From Synechococcus sp. UW179A (GTDB taxonomy: Bacteria; Cyanobacteriota; Cyanobacteriia; PCC-6307; Cyanobiaceae), in contig NZ_UCNJ01000002.1 in NCBI RefSeq assembly GCF_900473965.1, forward strand, positions 1 to 64,000: 64,000 bases of DNA, in the 5' to 3' direction. Numbering within the stretch: the first letter of the stretch is position 1; the number at the start of each line of letters is the position of its first letter. Of the stretch, positions 45,455-55,562 are shown piece by piece. Under the pieces are notes generated by a model. The model worked only from the letters and a program-made list of their open reading frames with translations, did not search any database and was not told where the DNA came from. Made by a program: the position numbers and the translations under genes.

Positions 45455-48310
45455 TCAAGCGGTGGCTGTCTGCTGAGCAGCTGGTGGTGCCGGCTGGAAC
45501 ATGAACATGGAGTAGATCACGTTGCGGCGCATGTTGGTCATCATGTCCAGGAACATGTCGTACCCCTCGTTCTTGTATTCGATCAGGGGGTCTTTCTGGC
45601 CATAGCCGCGCAGACCGACTGACTCGCGCAAAGCGTCCATGGCCTGCAAGTGTTCACGCCAGAGCGTGTCAATCTGCTGAAGAATGAAGAAGCGCTCGGC
45701 TTCACGCATCAGGCCAGGCCTTTGCTGTTCGATCTGACCCTCCTTGAGGTCATAGGCGTTGCGCAGCTGTTCCTGCAAGAAGGCCTTGAGCTCCTCCATC
45801 GAGAGTCCCTGCAACTGATCTGCCTTGAGATCCTCAAGCAGATATACGAACTCTTGCACTTTGCTCACCAGCTGGGCCACATCCCATTCCTCGGGCGGTA
45901 GATCTGGATTCACATAGGCCTCAACAATCTCATTCATGGTGCGCTCGCCATAGCCCACCACCTGCTTCTTAAGCTCGCGGCCATCGAGCACGCGACGGCG
46001 CTCTGAATAGACCGCCTTGCGCTGATTGTTCATCACTTCGTCGTACTCGAACACCTGCTTGCGAATGTCGTAGTAGTAGGTCTCCACCTTTTTCTGGGCC
46101 CCTTCCAGAGAACGGGTGAGCATGCCGGATTCAATCGGCATGTCTTCCTCCACACGGAAGGCATTCATCAAACCGGCCACGCGCTCGCCGCCGAAGATGC
46201 GCAACAGGTTGTCGCCCAGAGAGAGGAAAAAACGGGTGGAGCCTGGATCACCCTGACGACCGGCGCGGCCGCGCAGCTGATTGTCAACACGGCGAGATTC
46301 ATGACGCTCGGTGCCGATCACATGCAGGCCTCCCGTCTCTCTCACCCGACCCTCTTCCTGCTTCACCACCTCGTCGTATTCGCCCTTCACTTTGGCGATG
46401 GCAGCACGTAAAGCCGCAATTTGGGCATCGTCGGTGGGAGCCTTCTCAGCGGCTGTTGCGATGCGATCTTCTAGTTCGATCACTGTGAGAGCACGGTCGC
46501 CCCAGGCCTTAACCAGATCCCTGGCCAGCTCAACCAGTGCCTGGTCGGTTGAATCCGTGAGCTGGCAGGGGTAAAGGCTACCGATGGCTTTGGCTTCGCT
46601 AGGGGCACTGCCATGGGGCCCGGAAGCTGGCGCTGCTTTTGCAGCAAAGCCATCGCCGCCATCAGTGCTGCGCTGCAGCGGCACCGGCGGGCGATGGCCC
46701 TCTTCCGGCCGCACAAGCCGAGGCAACAACACTTCCCGCAGCTTGAGACGGGCCATGTAATCGCTGTTGCCACCAAGAATGATGTCGGTACCGCGACCGG
46801 CCATATTGGTGGCAATGGTGACGGCGCCGGAGCGACCGGCCTGAGCCACAATCTCGGCCTCCCGCTCCACGTTTTCCGGCTTGGCATTGAGCAGGTTGTG
46901 GGGAATGTTCTGTTCCGCCAGCAGGGAGCTCAACAACTCACTTTTTTCAACGCTCGTGGTGCCCACCAACACGGGCCTGCCCTGCTGATGCACCTCAGCG
47001 GTCTCTTGAGCCACCGCCCGCCATTTGGCCTCTTCGGTTTTGTACACCTGGTCAACCCAGTCCTGACGAGCGCGCACCCGGTTGGTGGGGACAATTGTGG
47101 TTTCAAGCTTGTAAGTCTTCTCGAACTCGGTTTCCTCCGTCTTGGCCGTACCGGTCATGCCCGCCAGTCGCGGATAGAGCAGGAAGAAGTTCTGATAAGT
47201 GATTGAAGCCAACGTCTGGGTTTCAGGTTGGATCTGGAGTTCTTCCTTGGCTTCAATCGCCTGATGCTGGCCATCACTCCAGCGGCGACCAGGCATCACA
47301 CGTCCGGTGAATTCATCCACAATCACCGCTTCACCATCACGCACGATGTAATTCACATCGCGCGTGAACAGATCCTTGGCCTTGAGGGCATTGGTGATGT
47401 AGTGAGCCCAGGGATCCTGAGGGTCATACAGGTCATTGACACCGGTCATCTGTTCGGCCTTGGCAAAGCCTTCATCGGTGAGGGTGCAGCTGCGCTGCTT
47501 CTCATCCACCTCGTAATCACCCTCAGGATCAATGCCGTCTTTGCCCATTTCAGCGGCACGCACCAAGGCGAATGCCACCTCAGCAGCCTTCTGATATTTC
47601 TCCTGCGGACGTTCAACCTGGCCGGAAATAATCAGAGGCGTACGAGCTTCATCAATCAGAATTGAATCAACTTCGTCAATCACACAATACTGAAATTCGC
47701 GTTGAACCACTTCACTGATGTCTGCGGCCATGTTGTCGCGCAGATAATCAAAGCCGAGCTCGGAATTGGTGGCATAAGTGATATCGCAGCCATAATTAAT
47801 GCGACGCTCTGCAGGAGCCATATCTTGTTGGATCAGACCTACCGAGAGTCCTAGGAAGCGGTGTACCTGACCCATCCACTCGGCATCGCGGCGGGCCAGA
47901 TAATCATTCACGGTTACCACGTGAACCCCACGGCCCGTTAAAGCATTCAAATAGCTGGGCAAAGTGGCCACCAGAGTCTTGCCCTCACCGGTCTTCATTT
48001 CACCGATCTGGCCCTCGTGCAGGACCATCCCGCCGATCAATTGCACATCGAAATGACGCATGCCCAGCACCCGCTTGGCCGCTTCGCGCACTACAGCGAA
48101 TGCCTCGGGCAGGATCTCGTCAAGAATCGGGCGCTGATTCTCAAGGCTTCCGGCATCAGCCAGACGTTCCTGAAACGCAGTCGTCTTGGCACGTAGCTCG
48201 TCATCTGTGAGCGGGGCGATCTCCTCCTCCAGCAGATTGATGTCAGAAACAATCGGCTGATACCGCTTCAGCTTGCGGGCATTGGGGTCACCCAGCAGGA
48301 GCTTGAGCAT
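45455..48310 (-). CDS. secA: Preprotein translocase ATPase SecA
   Basis: SecA drives proteins through SecYEG using ATP and in cyanobacteria serves both thylakoid and plasma membranes. The 951-residue protein has Walker [21 protein letters not shown] near residue 100, [19 protein letters not shown], the preprotein cross-linking domain, [20 protein letters not shown] and [20 protein letters not shown] Pro/Ala/Asp-rich insert near the middle (about 520-570) and a C-terminus ending [12 protein letters not shown] without the zinc-binding CxCxSG motif are usual in cyanobacteria. Start: ATG 48310 ([14 protein letters not shown]). The upstream extension is not SecA-like. Confidence 0.97.
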   Translation of the reverse strand: MLKLLLGDPNARKLKRYQPIVSDINLLEEEIAPLTDDELRAKTTAFQERLADAGSLENQRPILDEILPEAFAVVREAAKRVLGMRHFDVQLIGGMVLHEGQIGEMKTGEGKTLVATLPSYLNALTGRGVHVVTVNDYLARRDAEWMGQVHRFLGLSVGLIQQDMAPAERRINYGCDITYATNSELGFDYLRDNMAADISEVVQREFQYCVIDEVDSILIDEARTPLIISGQVERPQEKYQKAAEVAFALVRAAEMGKDGIDPEGDYEVDEKQRSCTLTDEGFAKAEQMTGVNDLYDPQDPWAHYITNALKAKDLFTRDVNYIVRDGEAVIVDEFTGRVMPGRRWSDGQHQAIEAKEELQIQPETQTLASITYQNFFLLYPRLAGMTGTAKTEETEFEKTYKLETTIVPTNRVRARQDWVDQVYKTEEAKWRAVAQETAEVHQQGRPVLVGTTSVEKSELLSSLLAEQNIPHNLLNAKPENVEREAEIVAQAGRSGAVTIATNMAGRGTDIILGGNSDYMARLKLREVLLPRLVRPEEGHRPPVPLQRSTDGGDGFAAKAAPASGPHGSAPSEAKAIGSLYPCQLTDSTDQALVELARDLVKAWGDRALTVIELEDRIATAAEKAPTDDAQIAALRAAIAKVKGEYDEVVKQEEGRVRETGGLHVIGTERHESRRVDNQLRGRAGRQGDPGSTRFFLSLGDNLLRIFGGERVAGLMNAFRVEEDMPIESGMLTRSLEGAQKKVETYYYDIRKQVFEYDEVMNNQRKAVYSERRRVLDGRELKKQVVGYGERTMNEIVEAYVNPDLPPEEWDVAQLVSKVQEFVYLLEDLKADQLQGLSMEELKAFLQEQLRNAYDLKEGQIEQQRPGLMREAERFFILQQIDTLWREHLQAMDALRESVGLRGYGQKDPLIEYKNEGYDMFLDMMTNMRRNVIYSMFMFQPAPPAAQQTATA

Positions 48311-48321
48311 GGTGTCGACAA

Positions 48322-49533
48322 CTACCCTCGGACCCGAAAGCCTACCGGGGTCTGGGAACGATTCATGGGTTTGCTCCAACGGTTGAGCTGATCCAGCCAG
48401 ATCCTCCGGGAGAACAATTGCTCATAGCGAAGACGCGCCTGCACCCCGAGACGGCACAGCAGAGCCGGATCATCAGCAAGCTTTTGCAGCACCAGCGACA
48501 AATCCTCCGGCGTCTGCGACCAGTCGAGATCAGCCAGCTGACAGACCCAACCCATGCCCGAACGCCAGCGCTGAAAGGCAAGAGCAGGCAAACCAGCAGC
48601 CATGGCCTCGAGTTGAACGATGCCAAACGCCTCATTCGAACTTTCCGAGGGCAGAACAAGCAGATCGGCCTGCAGAAGCTGACTCAGCTTGTCGGCCTCC
48701 GACAAGCGGCCATGAAATCGCACGGCCCCATCGCGACGCGATGAAGTCAGATCACGACTGAGTGCTTCAAATTCAGCCCGCCGCGGCCCATCACCGACTA
48801 TATCGAGCGACCAGGAGCTCTCGACACTGGCAAGACTGTGCAACAGCCAATCCAGTCTTTTGTAACTGCCAAGGCGGCCGATGAACAGCACCCGCATGGG
48901 CCGATTGGCGTGCGGTTGGGACAACGATCGCGTCGCCACCAGTGCCGCAGCTTCCTGGTCGTGGCTGAGGCAGCAGCTCAGAACCGCAACGCGTTCAGGC
49001 CGACAACCGCAACGCACCAATTCCGCTTTCAGCAACGGCGAAGTGGTGATTACTCCGGAGAGCCATGACACAACCCTGAGGGCCAGCCACTGGTAGAGGC
49101 CGAAAAAGCGCCCCTTGAATCCTGACGCAGGTTCGAAAAAAAAGTGCCAGTGAGCCGTGACACGCCGCCGGGGGCGACCCAAACGGGCGAGCAGCAGCAC
49201 CAGAAGTACGCCGATGGAGGGCAAATGGCCATGCAGAGGCTGGTCCGAACGCAATAGAGACCACAATTCAGCCGACGGCAGCGGTAAAACCAGACGTCCC
49301 ACGGCTGGCGTCCGCGCAAGCCGTCTTCGCGGATAGTGGGCAGAGATGGCGTCGTGCTCGCTCAGGCTGCGGTCCTGCGCATCCAGGCTCCAGACCGCCC
49401 CTCCCCAGACCATCGCCAATTCATGAGCCACCCGTTCAACGCCGCCATAACCCGGCGGCCACTCGCGCAACAACTGCTCGATGGTCTGGGGCCGCTGTTC
49501 AGGAAGCCGCTGTTCACCAAGCACTGACGTCAT
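48322..49533 (-). CDS. Glycosyltransferase family 4 protein
   Basis: The 403-residue GT-B enzyme begins with a short leader and [20 protein letters not shown] (glycine-rich acceptor loop). [20 protein letters not shown] comes mid-way. The donor half follows from about residue 210: [20 protein letters not shown] and [20 protein letters not shown], then AAGLPALAF (E-x7-E motif). It ends 11 bp upstream of secA, and the two are likely cotranscribed. Sugar donor and acceptor are not known. It is divergent from the GNAT gene. Confidence 0.86.
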   Translation of the reverse strand: MTSVLGEQRLPEQRPQTIEQLLREWPPGYGGVERVAHELAMVWGGAVWSLDAQDRSLSEHDAISAHYPRRRLARTPAVGRLVLPLPSAELWSLLRSDQPLHGHLPSIGVLLVLLLARLGRPRRRVTAHWHFFFEPASGFKGRFFGLYQWLALRVVSWLSGVITTSPLLKAELVRCGCRPERVAVLSCCLSHDQEAAALVATRSLSQPHANRPMRVLFIGRLGSYKRLDWLLHSLASVESSWSLDIVGDGPRRAEFEALSRDLTSSRRDGAVRFHGRLSEADKLSQLLQADLLVLPSESSNEAFGIVQLEAMAAGLPALAFQRWRSGMGWVCQLADLDWSQTPEDLSLVLQKLADDPALLCRLGVQARLRYEQLFSRRIWLDQLNRWSKPMNRSQTPVGFRVRG

Positions 49534-49630
49534 CACCTCGGCGCCTCAATGCCTTGGAACAAATGAATTTTGTTGCACACAACAAGTGAGGTCGCAGTGA
49601 GACGGATGATGAGGCCTGCATCAAAAGACG

Positions 49631-50086
49631 ATGGCCCGCATCCATCTGGTTGAACATGCACCAGGAGCCCCAGGCCTGCGCCTGATGGGGCTGGGGCCAA
49701 ACCTACGTCCGACGCGCGGTCTGCTCAAACTCCGGCACTTGCTCAATAAACACGCCTTCTGGGCCCAGGGCCGCAGCCGTCAACAACTGCGCGAAATGCT
49801 GAAAGGCAGCAAGGTGGTTGTGAGCCTATGGCGCGGCAAACGCATGGTGGGCTTCGGCCGAGCCAGCAGCGACGGGATTTACAGGGCCGTGCTCTGGGAT
49901 GTAGTGGTGGCGGGCGACCTTCAGGGACGTGGGCTTGGGCGTCGGGTCGTTGAAGCGCTGCTGGCTTCCCCAAAACTGCGTGAGGTGGAACGGGTGTATC
50001 TGATGACCACCAACAGCACCGGGTTTTATGAACAAATGGGATTCAGAACTGTTTCCTCTCAGCACCTGCTGATCCGAAAACAATGA
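49631..50086 (+). CDS. GNAT-family N-acetyltransferase
   Basis: A 151-residue acetyltransferase. KVVVSLWRGKRMVGFGRASS gives strands 2-3. WDVVVAGDLQGRGLGRRVVE holds the acetyl-CoA pyrophosphate loop (Q/R-x-x-G-x-G) near residue 105. YLMTTNSTGFYEQMGFRTVS is the C-terminal motif B with the Tyr found in many GNATs. The first 35 residues are more variable. The substrate is unknown. The stop is 8 bp before the convergent tRNA-Gly gene. Confidence 0.83.
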   Translation: MARIHLVEHAPGAPGLRLMGLGPNLRPTRGLLKLRHLLNKHAFWAQGRSRQQLREMLKGSKVVVSLWRGKRMVGFGRASSDGIYRAVLWDVVVAGDLQGRGLGRRVVEALLASPKLREVERVYLMTTNSTGFYEQMGFRTVSSQHLLIRKQ

Positions 50087-50094
50087 CTTAACAA

Positions 50095-50165
50095 GCGGAT
50101 GAAGAGATTCGAACTCTCGACCCTCTCCTTGGCAAGGAGATGCTCTACCACTGAGCTACATCCGC
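50095..50165 (-). tRNA. tRNA-Gly (anticodon GCC)
   Basis: On the minus strand the 71-nt sequence folds as a full cloverleaf. The acceptor arm is GCGGATG/CATCCGC, the D arm GCTC-AGTGGTA-GAGC, the anticodon arm TCTCC-TTGCCAA-GGAGA with GCC in the centre, and the T arm GAGAG-TTCGAAT-CTCTT (one G-U pair). No CCA is encoded at the 3' end. It lies between the GNAT and ribH genes. Confidence 0.97.
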
Positions 50166-50238
50166 AGGCCAGCAGGTGAATGTCACCTGACGACCCGAGA
50201 AGCATGCACCACCAAGGGGCAGTTGGTCAATCCACCGT

Positions 50239-50721
50239 TCAAGCCGCTGGCAATGCCTTAACAAGAGACCCCATTTCCAGAGCCTGCAGGGCATAGCTCC
50301 ATCCCAAATTGCTCTTGATCCCTGCCCGCTCAAGGGCCTGTTGCATTGTGTCGGTTGTCAGCACACCGAAAATCACCGGCACGCCGGTGTCACGGGACAC
50401 AGTGGCAATCCCCTTGCTGGCTTCGGCCACCACCACATCAAAATGGGGCGTGTCACCCCGAATCACAGCGCCAAGGGTGATCACCACCTGGTAGCGACCA
50501 CTGCGAGCCAACTGCTGGGCCACCAGCGGCAACTCAAAGGAACCAGGCACCCATGCCGTATCGAGTTGATGACTCTCAGCACTGGTATCGATCCCATGGC
50601 GGCCAAGACAGTCAAGGCAGCCGCTCAACAATTTGGCTGTGACTAGATCGTTAAATCGAGCGATAACAACTGCGATGCGCAGGCCCTGCACATCAGTGAA
50701 CCGTCCTTCAAAGGTGGCCAT
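50239..50721 (-). CDS. ribH: 6,7-dimethyl-8-ribityllumazine synthase
   Basis: RibH condenses 5-amino-6-ribitylaminouracil with dihydroxybutanone phosphate, the penultimate step to riboflavin, as a 60-mer or pentamer. The 160-residue protein shows [59 protein letters not shown] (with the catalytic His after the conserved GDTPH), [21 protein letters not shown] and a C-terminal K/G-rich helix. All conserved positions are present. It is a single gene between psbZ and the tRNA on the minus strand. Confidence 0.95.
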   Translation of the reverse strand: MATFEGRFTDVQGLRIAVVIARFNDLVTAKLLSGCLDCLGRHGIDTSAESHQLDTAWVPGSFELPLVAQQLARSGRYQVVITLGAVIRGDTPHFDVVVAEASKGIATVSRDTGVPVIFGVLTTDTMQQALERAGIKSNLGWSYALQALEMGSLVKALPAA

Positions 50722-50798
50722 GACGCCTTGATCTGTTCATTCCATGTTCACACCCAGCCGACGTGAACTGGACAAAAAAGATGCTCGTAGGCCTGGCT

Positions 50799-50987
50799 TC
50801 AGACCACGAAGAAGCTCATGCCCCAGTTCACGAGCACCAGGGCCACCCAGGCGATGCCACCAAGCAGAATCAGGCGATTGGAGCGACCGCTGTCCTCATT
50901 CGAGGCGTAAAGAACAGGCACGGCCACAATTAGCGCAAAGGACATCACCACCAATGCCAGAACGGTGAGGGTATTAAGGATTTGCAT
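50799..50987 (-). CDS. psbZ: Photosystem II reaction centre protein PsbZ (Ycf9)
   Basis: The 62-residue protein has two transmembrane helices ([22 protein letters not shown] and [20 protein letters not shown]) around a loop with NEDSGRSNR, the PsbZ pattern. PsbZ sits at the edge of the PSII core near CP43 and helps stabilise it. The ATG at 50987 (MQILNTL) is the real start; the frame is open further but the extension is unrelated. It marks the window as oxygenic-phototroph DNA. Confidence 0.93.
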   Translation of the reverse strand: MQILNTLTVLALVVMSFALIVAVPVLYASNEDSGRSNRLILLGGIAWVALVLVNWGMSFFVV

Positions 50988-51121
50988 GGTGAATCGGTCG
51001 ACGCCAGGTCGTTCCCGGGGATTCTCACATGTTGGGGCGAGCCGTCTTCGTTGTCTCGGCATCAAGCTTCACAGCTTGTGTTGAACCCCATCGGTACGAT
51101 CCAGCCACTTCCGGATGTCCC

Positions 51122-53854
51122 ATGCCCCTCACCTGCCCCCAGCCCGAGGAGCAGTCACTGCAGGGGAATCTGTTCGGGGCTCCGGAGCCGACCCATGGGC
51201 CCACAGCCACGTCCGCCAGGGCTTCTGACGCCTTAGCCGCGGATGCATTGGCTGAGCTGACTGACGCCAATCTCAGTGCAGATGCAGCTTCTCGACCAAG
51301 ACAGCGGCAGGGCAGCAGTGATCCAGACCAGGCCTCCAACCAGGTCGACGACCTAAGCAGTTCAGATAACGACGACGCCCCTGCCTGGGCCCACCACAGC
51401 CAAGTGGATCAGACCCTGCTGACGCCAATGTTGCGCCATTACGTGGAGCTCAAGGCGGAGCACCCTGAGCGCCTGCTGCTGTACCGACTGGGTGACTTCT
51501 TTGAGTGCTTCTTCGAGGACGCCGTCGAGCTCTCGCGAGTGCTGGAACTCACCCTCACTGGCAAGGAAGGGGGCAAAGCGATCGGACGCGTGCCGATGGC
51601 GGGAATTCCCCATCACGCCGCCGAGCGCTACTGCGCTGAGCTCATCCGTCGTGGTTACTCCGTGGCGCTGTGTGACCAGCTAGAGAGCACCCCGGCCAAG
51701 GGAGCTCTGCTCAAGCGGGGCATTACCCGGGTGCTCACTCCAGGCACGGTGCTGGAGGAAGGCATGCTCGCTGCCCGCCGCAACAACTGGTTGGCAGCGG
51801 TGGTGGTGGAACCTGCCAACAGCAAGCAACCCTTGCGCTGGGGTCTGGCCAGCGCTGATGTGAGCACCGGCGACGTTCAGGTGCTGGAACGCAGCGGCAG
51901 CGATGCCCTGCACCAGCAATTAGCCCAGCTGGAGGCCTCAGAACTGCTCTGGGCAGCCTCGGACGACGCCAACACGCAACGACCTGCCTGGTGTCCTGAA
52001 CGGCTGATGCTCAGCCCGATGGCACTCACACCTTTTAGCCGCCCTCAGGCCGAACAGGCCCTGAAAACGCACTACCGGCTAGCTGGGCTCGATGGGCTGG
52101 GCCTGCAGGAACTACCCCTAGCCCTGCGGGCCTTTGGTGGGCTGCTGCAGTACGTCAATGACACCCAACCGCTCGAGGAGGCAACGCGAGTCCCCCTTGA
52201 CGTGCCGGAGATCGTGCAGGCTGGCGATGCCCTGGTGCTCGATGCCCAGACCCGCCGCAATTTGGAACTAACTGCCACCCAACGCGACGGGCAACTCCAG
52301 GGCTCACTGCTCTGGGCCATCGACCAGACTCTCACCGCCATGGGTGGGCGATGTCTGCGCCGCTGGCTGGAAGCGCCGCTGATGGACCTCAACGCCATCC
52401 GGGAACGGCAAAGCGTGGTGAGCCTGCTGGTGAACCAGAGGCCCCTGCGCCAGAGCCTGCGACGGCTGCTCAGGCCCATGGGCGATCTGGAACGGCTGGC
52501 GGGTCGGGCCGGCGCCGGTCATGCCAGCGCCCGCGACCTGGTGGCTATCGCTGATGGGCTGGAACGCCTGCCACGCCTGGCCAGTCGCCTGGAGGGAACC
52601 CTGGACACATGGCCACAGGTGCTGATGGCGCTGCTGCCACCTAATCCAACGCTCGCTGAACTGGCCTCCGCCGTTCGCCATGCCTTGGTGGAGGCTCCAC
52701 CGCTCTCCCTCAGCGAAGGCGGGCTCTTCCATGACGGAGTGGACCCTCTGCTCGATGGCCTGCGCAATCAACTCGATGACCAGGACGCCTGGCTGGCCGA
52801 GCAGGAGCGGTTGGAGAAAGAGATCAGTGGCATCAGCAACCTGCGACTGCAGTACCACCGCACCTTTGGGTACTTCCTGGCGGTGAGCAAAGCGAAGGCG
52901 TCCTCCGTTCCCGACCACTGGATCCGGCGCCAGACCCTGGCCAATGAAGAACGCTTCATCACCCCCGAACTCAAGGAGCGGGAGGGCCGCATTTTCCAGC
53001 TAAGGGCGCGGGCCTTTCAGCGCGAGTAGGAACTGTTCTGCCAGCTGCGCGATCAGGTGGGGAGCATGGCAACACCAATCCGCGAAGCAGCCCGCGCCAC
53101 AGCCGGATTGGATGCACTCGCTGCACTGGCTGACACGGCCGCCACCTCAGGCTGGTGCGCTCCCCAACTGAACGATGACCGAGAGCTTGCAATCACCGCT
53201 GGCCGTCACCCGGTGGTGGAACAGCTACTGGTGGAAGCGGCCTTCACCCCGAACGATCTGGCTCTTGGACGTGAAACGGACCTGATCGTGCTGACGGGAC
53301 CCAATGCCAGTGGCAAAAGCTGTTATCTACGCCAGATCGGCCTGATCCAGCTGTTGGCCCAGATCGGCAGCTGGGTGCCCGCATCCTCTGCTCAGATCGG
53401 CCTAGCCGATCGCATCTTCACGCGCGTGGGAGCCGTGGATGATCTGGCCGCAGGCCAGTCCACCTTCATGGTGGAAATGGCTGAAACCGCCAACATCCTT
53501 CACCACGCCAGCGACCGCTCGCTGGTGCTTCTTGATGAAATCGGGCGCGGCACGGCCACCTTTGACGGCCTCTCGATTGCCTGGGCCGTGAGCGAGCATC
53601 TGGCCGGCGATCTCAAGGCGCGCACGGTGTTCGCTACCCACTATCACGAGCTGAACAACCTGGCAGAGGAACGGACCAACGTGGCCAATTTCCAGGTGAT
53701 GGTGGAGGAAACCGGCGACGATCTCGTGTTCCTTCATCAGGTTCAGATCGGCGGTGCAAGCCGCAGTTACGGCATCGAAGCAGCCCGGCTGGCCGGGGTG
53801 CCCGCACGCGTTGTGCAACGGGCCCGGCAGGTGCTCGATCAGCTGGCGGCCTGA
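51122..53854 (+). pseudogene. mutS: mutS interrupted by an in-frame stop codon
   Basis: A normal MutS of about 910 residues is encoded except for TAG at 53027-53029 (codon 636). Before it come an extended N-terminus, the mismatch domain ([17 protein letters not shown]), connector, core and clamp ([43 protein letters not shown]). After it, in the same frame without a shift, come [20 protein letters not shown] (Walker A), [20 protein letters not shown] (Walker B) and [10 protein letters not shown]. The stop therefore removes the whole ATPase domain. Restarts at GTG 53057 or ATG 53066 would give an ATPase fragment. Family members have a Tyr-like codon near here, so a TAY-to-TAG change or a sequencing error is likely. 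Confidence 0.85.
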
Positions 53855-54474
53855 GCCGCTCGGAGCAGGGCATTCGTAGCAGCAGCCACCAGTCCGGCTC
53901 CGCCACGGGTGCCCTCCAAGCGGATCTGAGCCAACACCGTGTCTGCCAGGCGACGTTTACTTTCCGGCACTCCCACAAAACCGACCGGCATGCCGATCAC
54001 CAGCGAAGGGGCCGCAGCCCCGGCATCGAGCTGATCAAGCAACTGCTCCAAAGCAGTAGGGGCGCTGCCAACCAGCAGCAACGGCATGGGCTGTCCGGTC
54101 GCGTTGGCAGCGTGTGTGAGCTCTGGCCAGGCCCTCTGCATCGCCACAGCGGAACGGGTGGACTCTTGCGGCGAAGCCGCAGGAGCCCAGTCGAGCAGGC
54201 AGCGCACGGACGTGCCCAGTGTGCGCATGGCCATCGGCGACACGGCAGCCGCGGCCATGGCCGTATCCGTGAGGATCATCGCACCAGCCTTCAAAGCAAC
54301 AATTCCTTGCTCACAGGCCCCTTCGCTGAAACGCAGCAAAGGCTCGAGACCGACATCGCCGCTGCTATGCACCAGACGCTCCAACACCTGCTGCTGCAGA
54401 GGATCGAGTCCTGTCTCCCCCAGCAAGGCCCGAATTCGACGGATGCTTTCCGTGAAGATCGGATGGTCGGCCAT
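53839..54474 (-). CDS. cobH: Precorrin-8X methylmutase
   Basis: CobH/CbiC moves the C11 methyl to C12 in cobalamin (or pseudocobalamin) corrin synthesis. The 211-residue product has [20 protein letters not shown] with the catalytic His near residue 36, [50 protein letters not shown] and [19 protein letters not shown], the full family pattern. It overlaps the mutS 3' end by 16 bp on the other strand and is divergent from holA. Confidence 0.95.
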   Translation of the reverse strand: MADHPIFTESIRRIRALLGETGLDPLQQQVLERLVHSSGDVGLEPLLRFSEGACEQGIVALKAGAMILTDTAMAAAAVSPMAMRTLGTSVRCLLDWAPAASPQESTRSAVAMQRAWPELTHAANATGQPMPLLLVGSAPTALEQLLDQLDAGAAAPSLVIGMPVGFVGVPESKRRLADTVLAQIRLEGTRGGAGLVAAATNALLRAAQAAS

Positions 54475-54542
54475 TGCTGCACACTCCTCTGACGGGGCTG
54501 CCAGTCAGGGCAGACTTCGACATTGTCCGACGACACGCCTCA

Positions 54543-55532
54543 ATGCCGATCCAGTTGTTCTGGGGCGATGATTCCGCCGCACTGGAACGGGCGGTGCAGG
54601 CCTTGATCAAGCAGGAGGTGGATCCGAGCTGGGCAAGCGTCAACGTGAGTCGACTGGATGGCAGCGAGGCGGGACAAGCCAGGCAGGCACTGGAAGAAGC
54701 ACGCACGCCGCCCTTCGGTGCTGGCTCCAGGGTGGTTCTGCTGCAGCGGTCTCCCTTCTGCAACGCCTGCCCAAGCGAACTGGCCGATCGCTTCGAAGCG
54801 GCTCTGGATGGCATCCCGGGAAGCACCCAGCTGCTGCTGTGTCATCCCTCCAAACCCGACGGTCGTCTGCGGACCACAAAAGCCCTGATGAAACGCATCA
54901 AGGCGGGAGAAGCCTGCGAGCGCAGCTTCAAGCTGCCGGCGGTCTGGGACGGAGCCGGCCAGCGCCAGCTGGTGGAGCGCACTGCTGAAGAGCTGAACCT
55001 GAAGCTCGAGCCCAGTGCAGTGGATGCCTTAATTGATGCCATCGGCAACGACAGCGCAAGGCTCACCATGGAGCTTCAGAAGCTGGCTCTCCATGCTGAA
55101 AGCAGTGGAGAAACCCGGATCAGCGCCAGCTCTGTTGACAGCCTCATCGAGGGCCTCAGCACCAACGCTCTGCAAGTGGGGGACGCGCTGCTAGCAGGGG
55201 ATCCCGGCCAGGCGATTGCCTTGCTGGATGCCCTCAACGATGCAGGCGAACCGGCCCTGCGCATCGTGGCCACACTGACCGGTCAGATCAGGGGATGGCT
55301 CTGGGTGATGTTGCTGGAACAACAGGGGGAGCGAGACGTCGGGGTGATCGCCAAGGCGGCTGGAATCGGCAACCCCAAGCGGATCTACGTGATGCGCAAA
55401 CAGTTGCAGGGCCGTTCACCCCAGCGCTGCCTCAATCTGCTGGGCCGCCTGCTGGATGTGGAAGCAGCTCTCAAACGCGGCACCCAGCCCGGGGATGCGT
55501 TCCGCGATGGGCTGCTAGGAGCTGCACAGTGA
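54543..55532 (+). CDS. holA: DNA polymerase III subunit delta
   Basis: The 329-residue delta subunit opens the beta clamp as part of the clamp loader. It begins PIQLFWGDDSAALERAVQAL and contains VVLLQRSPFCNACPSELADR and LLCHPSKPDGRLRTTKALMK. The C-terminal collar includes DALIDAIGNDSARLTMELQK and LSTNALQVGDALLAGDPGQA. Sequence conservation in the family is low, but order and length fit. ATG 54543 is preferred to the upstream in-frame start at 54474, which overlaps the cobH start. Confidence 0.88.
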   Translation: MPIQLFWGDDSAALERAVQALIKQEVDPSWASVNVSRLDGSEAGQARQALEEARTPPFGAGSRVVLLQRSPFCNACPSELADRFEAALDGIPGSTQLLLCHPSKPDGRLRTTKALMKRIKAGEACERSFKLPAVWDGAGQRQLVERTAEELNLKLEPSAVDALIDAIGNDSARLTMELQKLALHAESSGETRISASSVDSLIEGLSTNALQVGDALLAGDPGQAIALLDALNDAGEPALRIVATLTGQIRGWLWVMLLEQQGERDVGVIAKAAGIGNPKRIYVMRKQLQGRSPQRCLNLLGRLLDVEAALKRGTQPGDAFRDGLLGAAQ

Positions 55533-55562
55533 GACAATCGCCTGCGAAATGAGGCGGCATGG

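Noticed and set aside
51029-51121. 5' extension of mutS
   Set aside because: The extra 31 residues look random and run toward the divergent psbZ start; ATG 51122 is more sensible.
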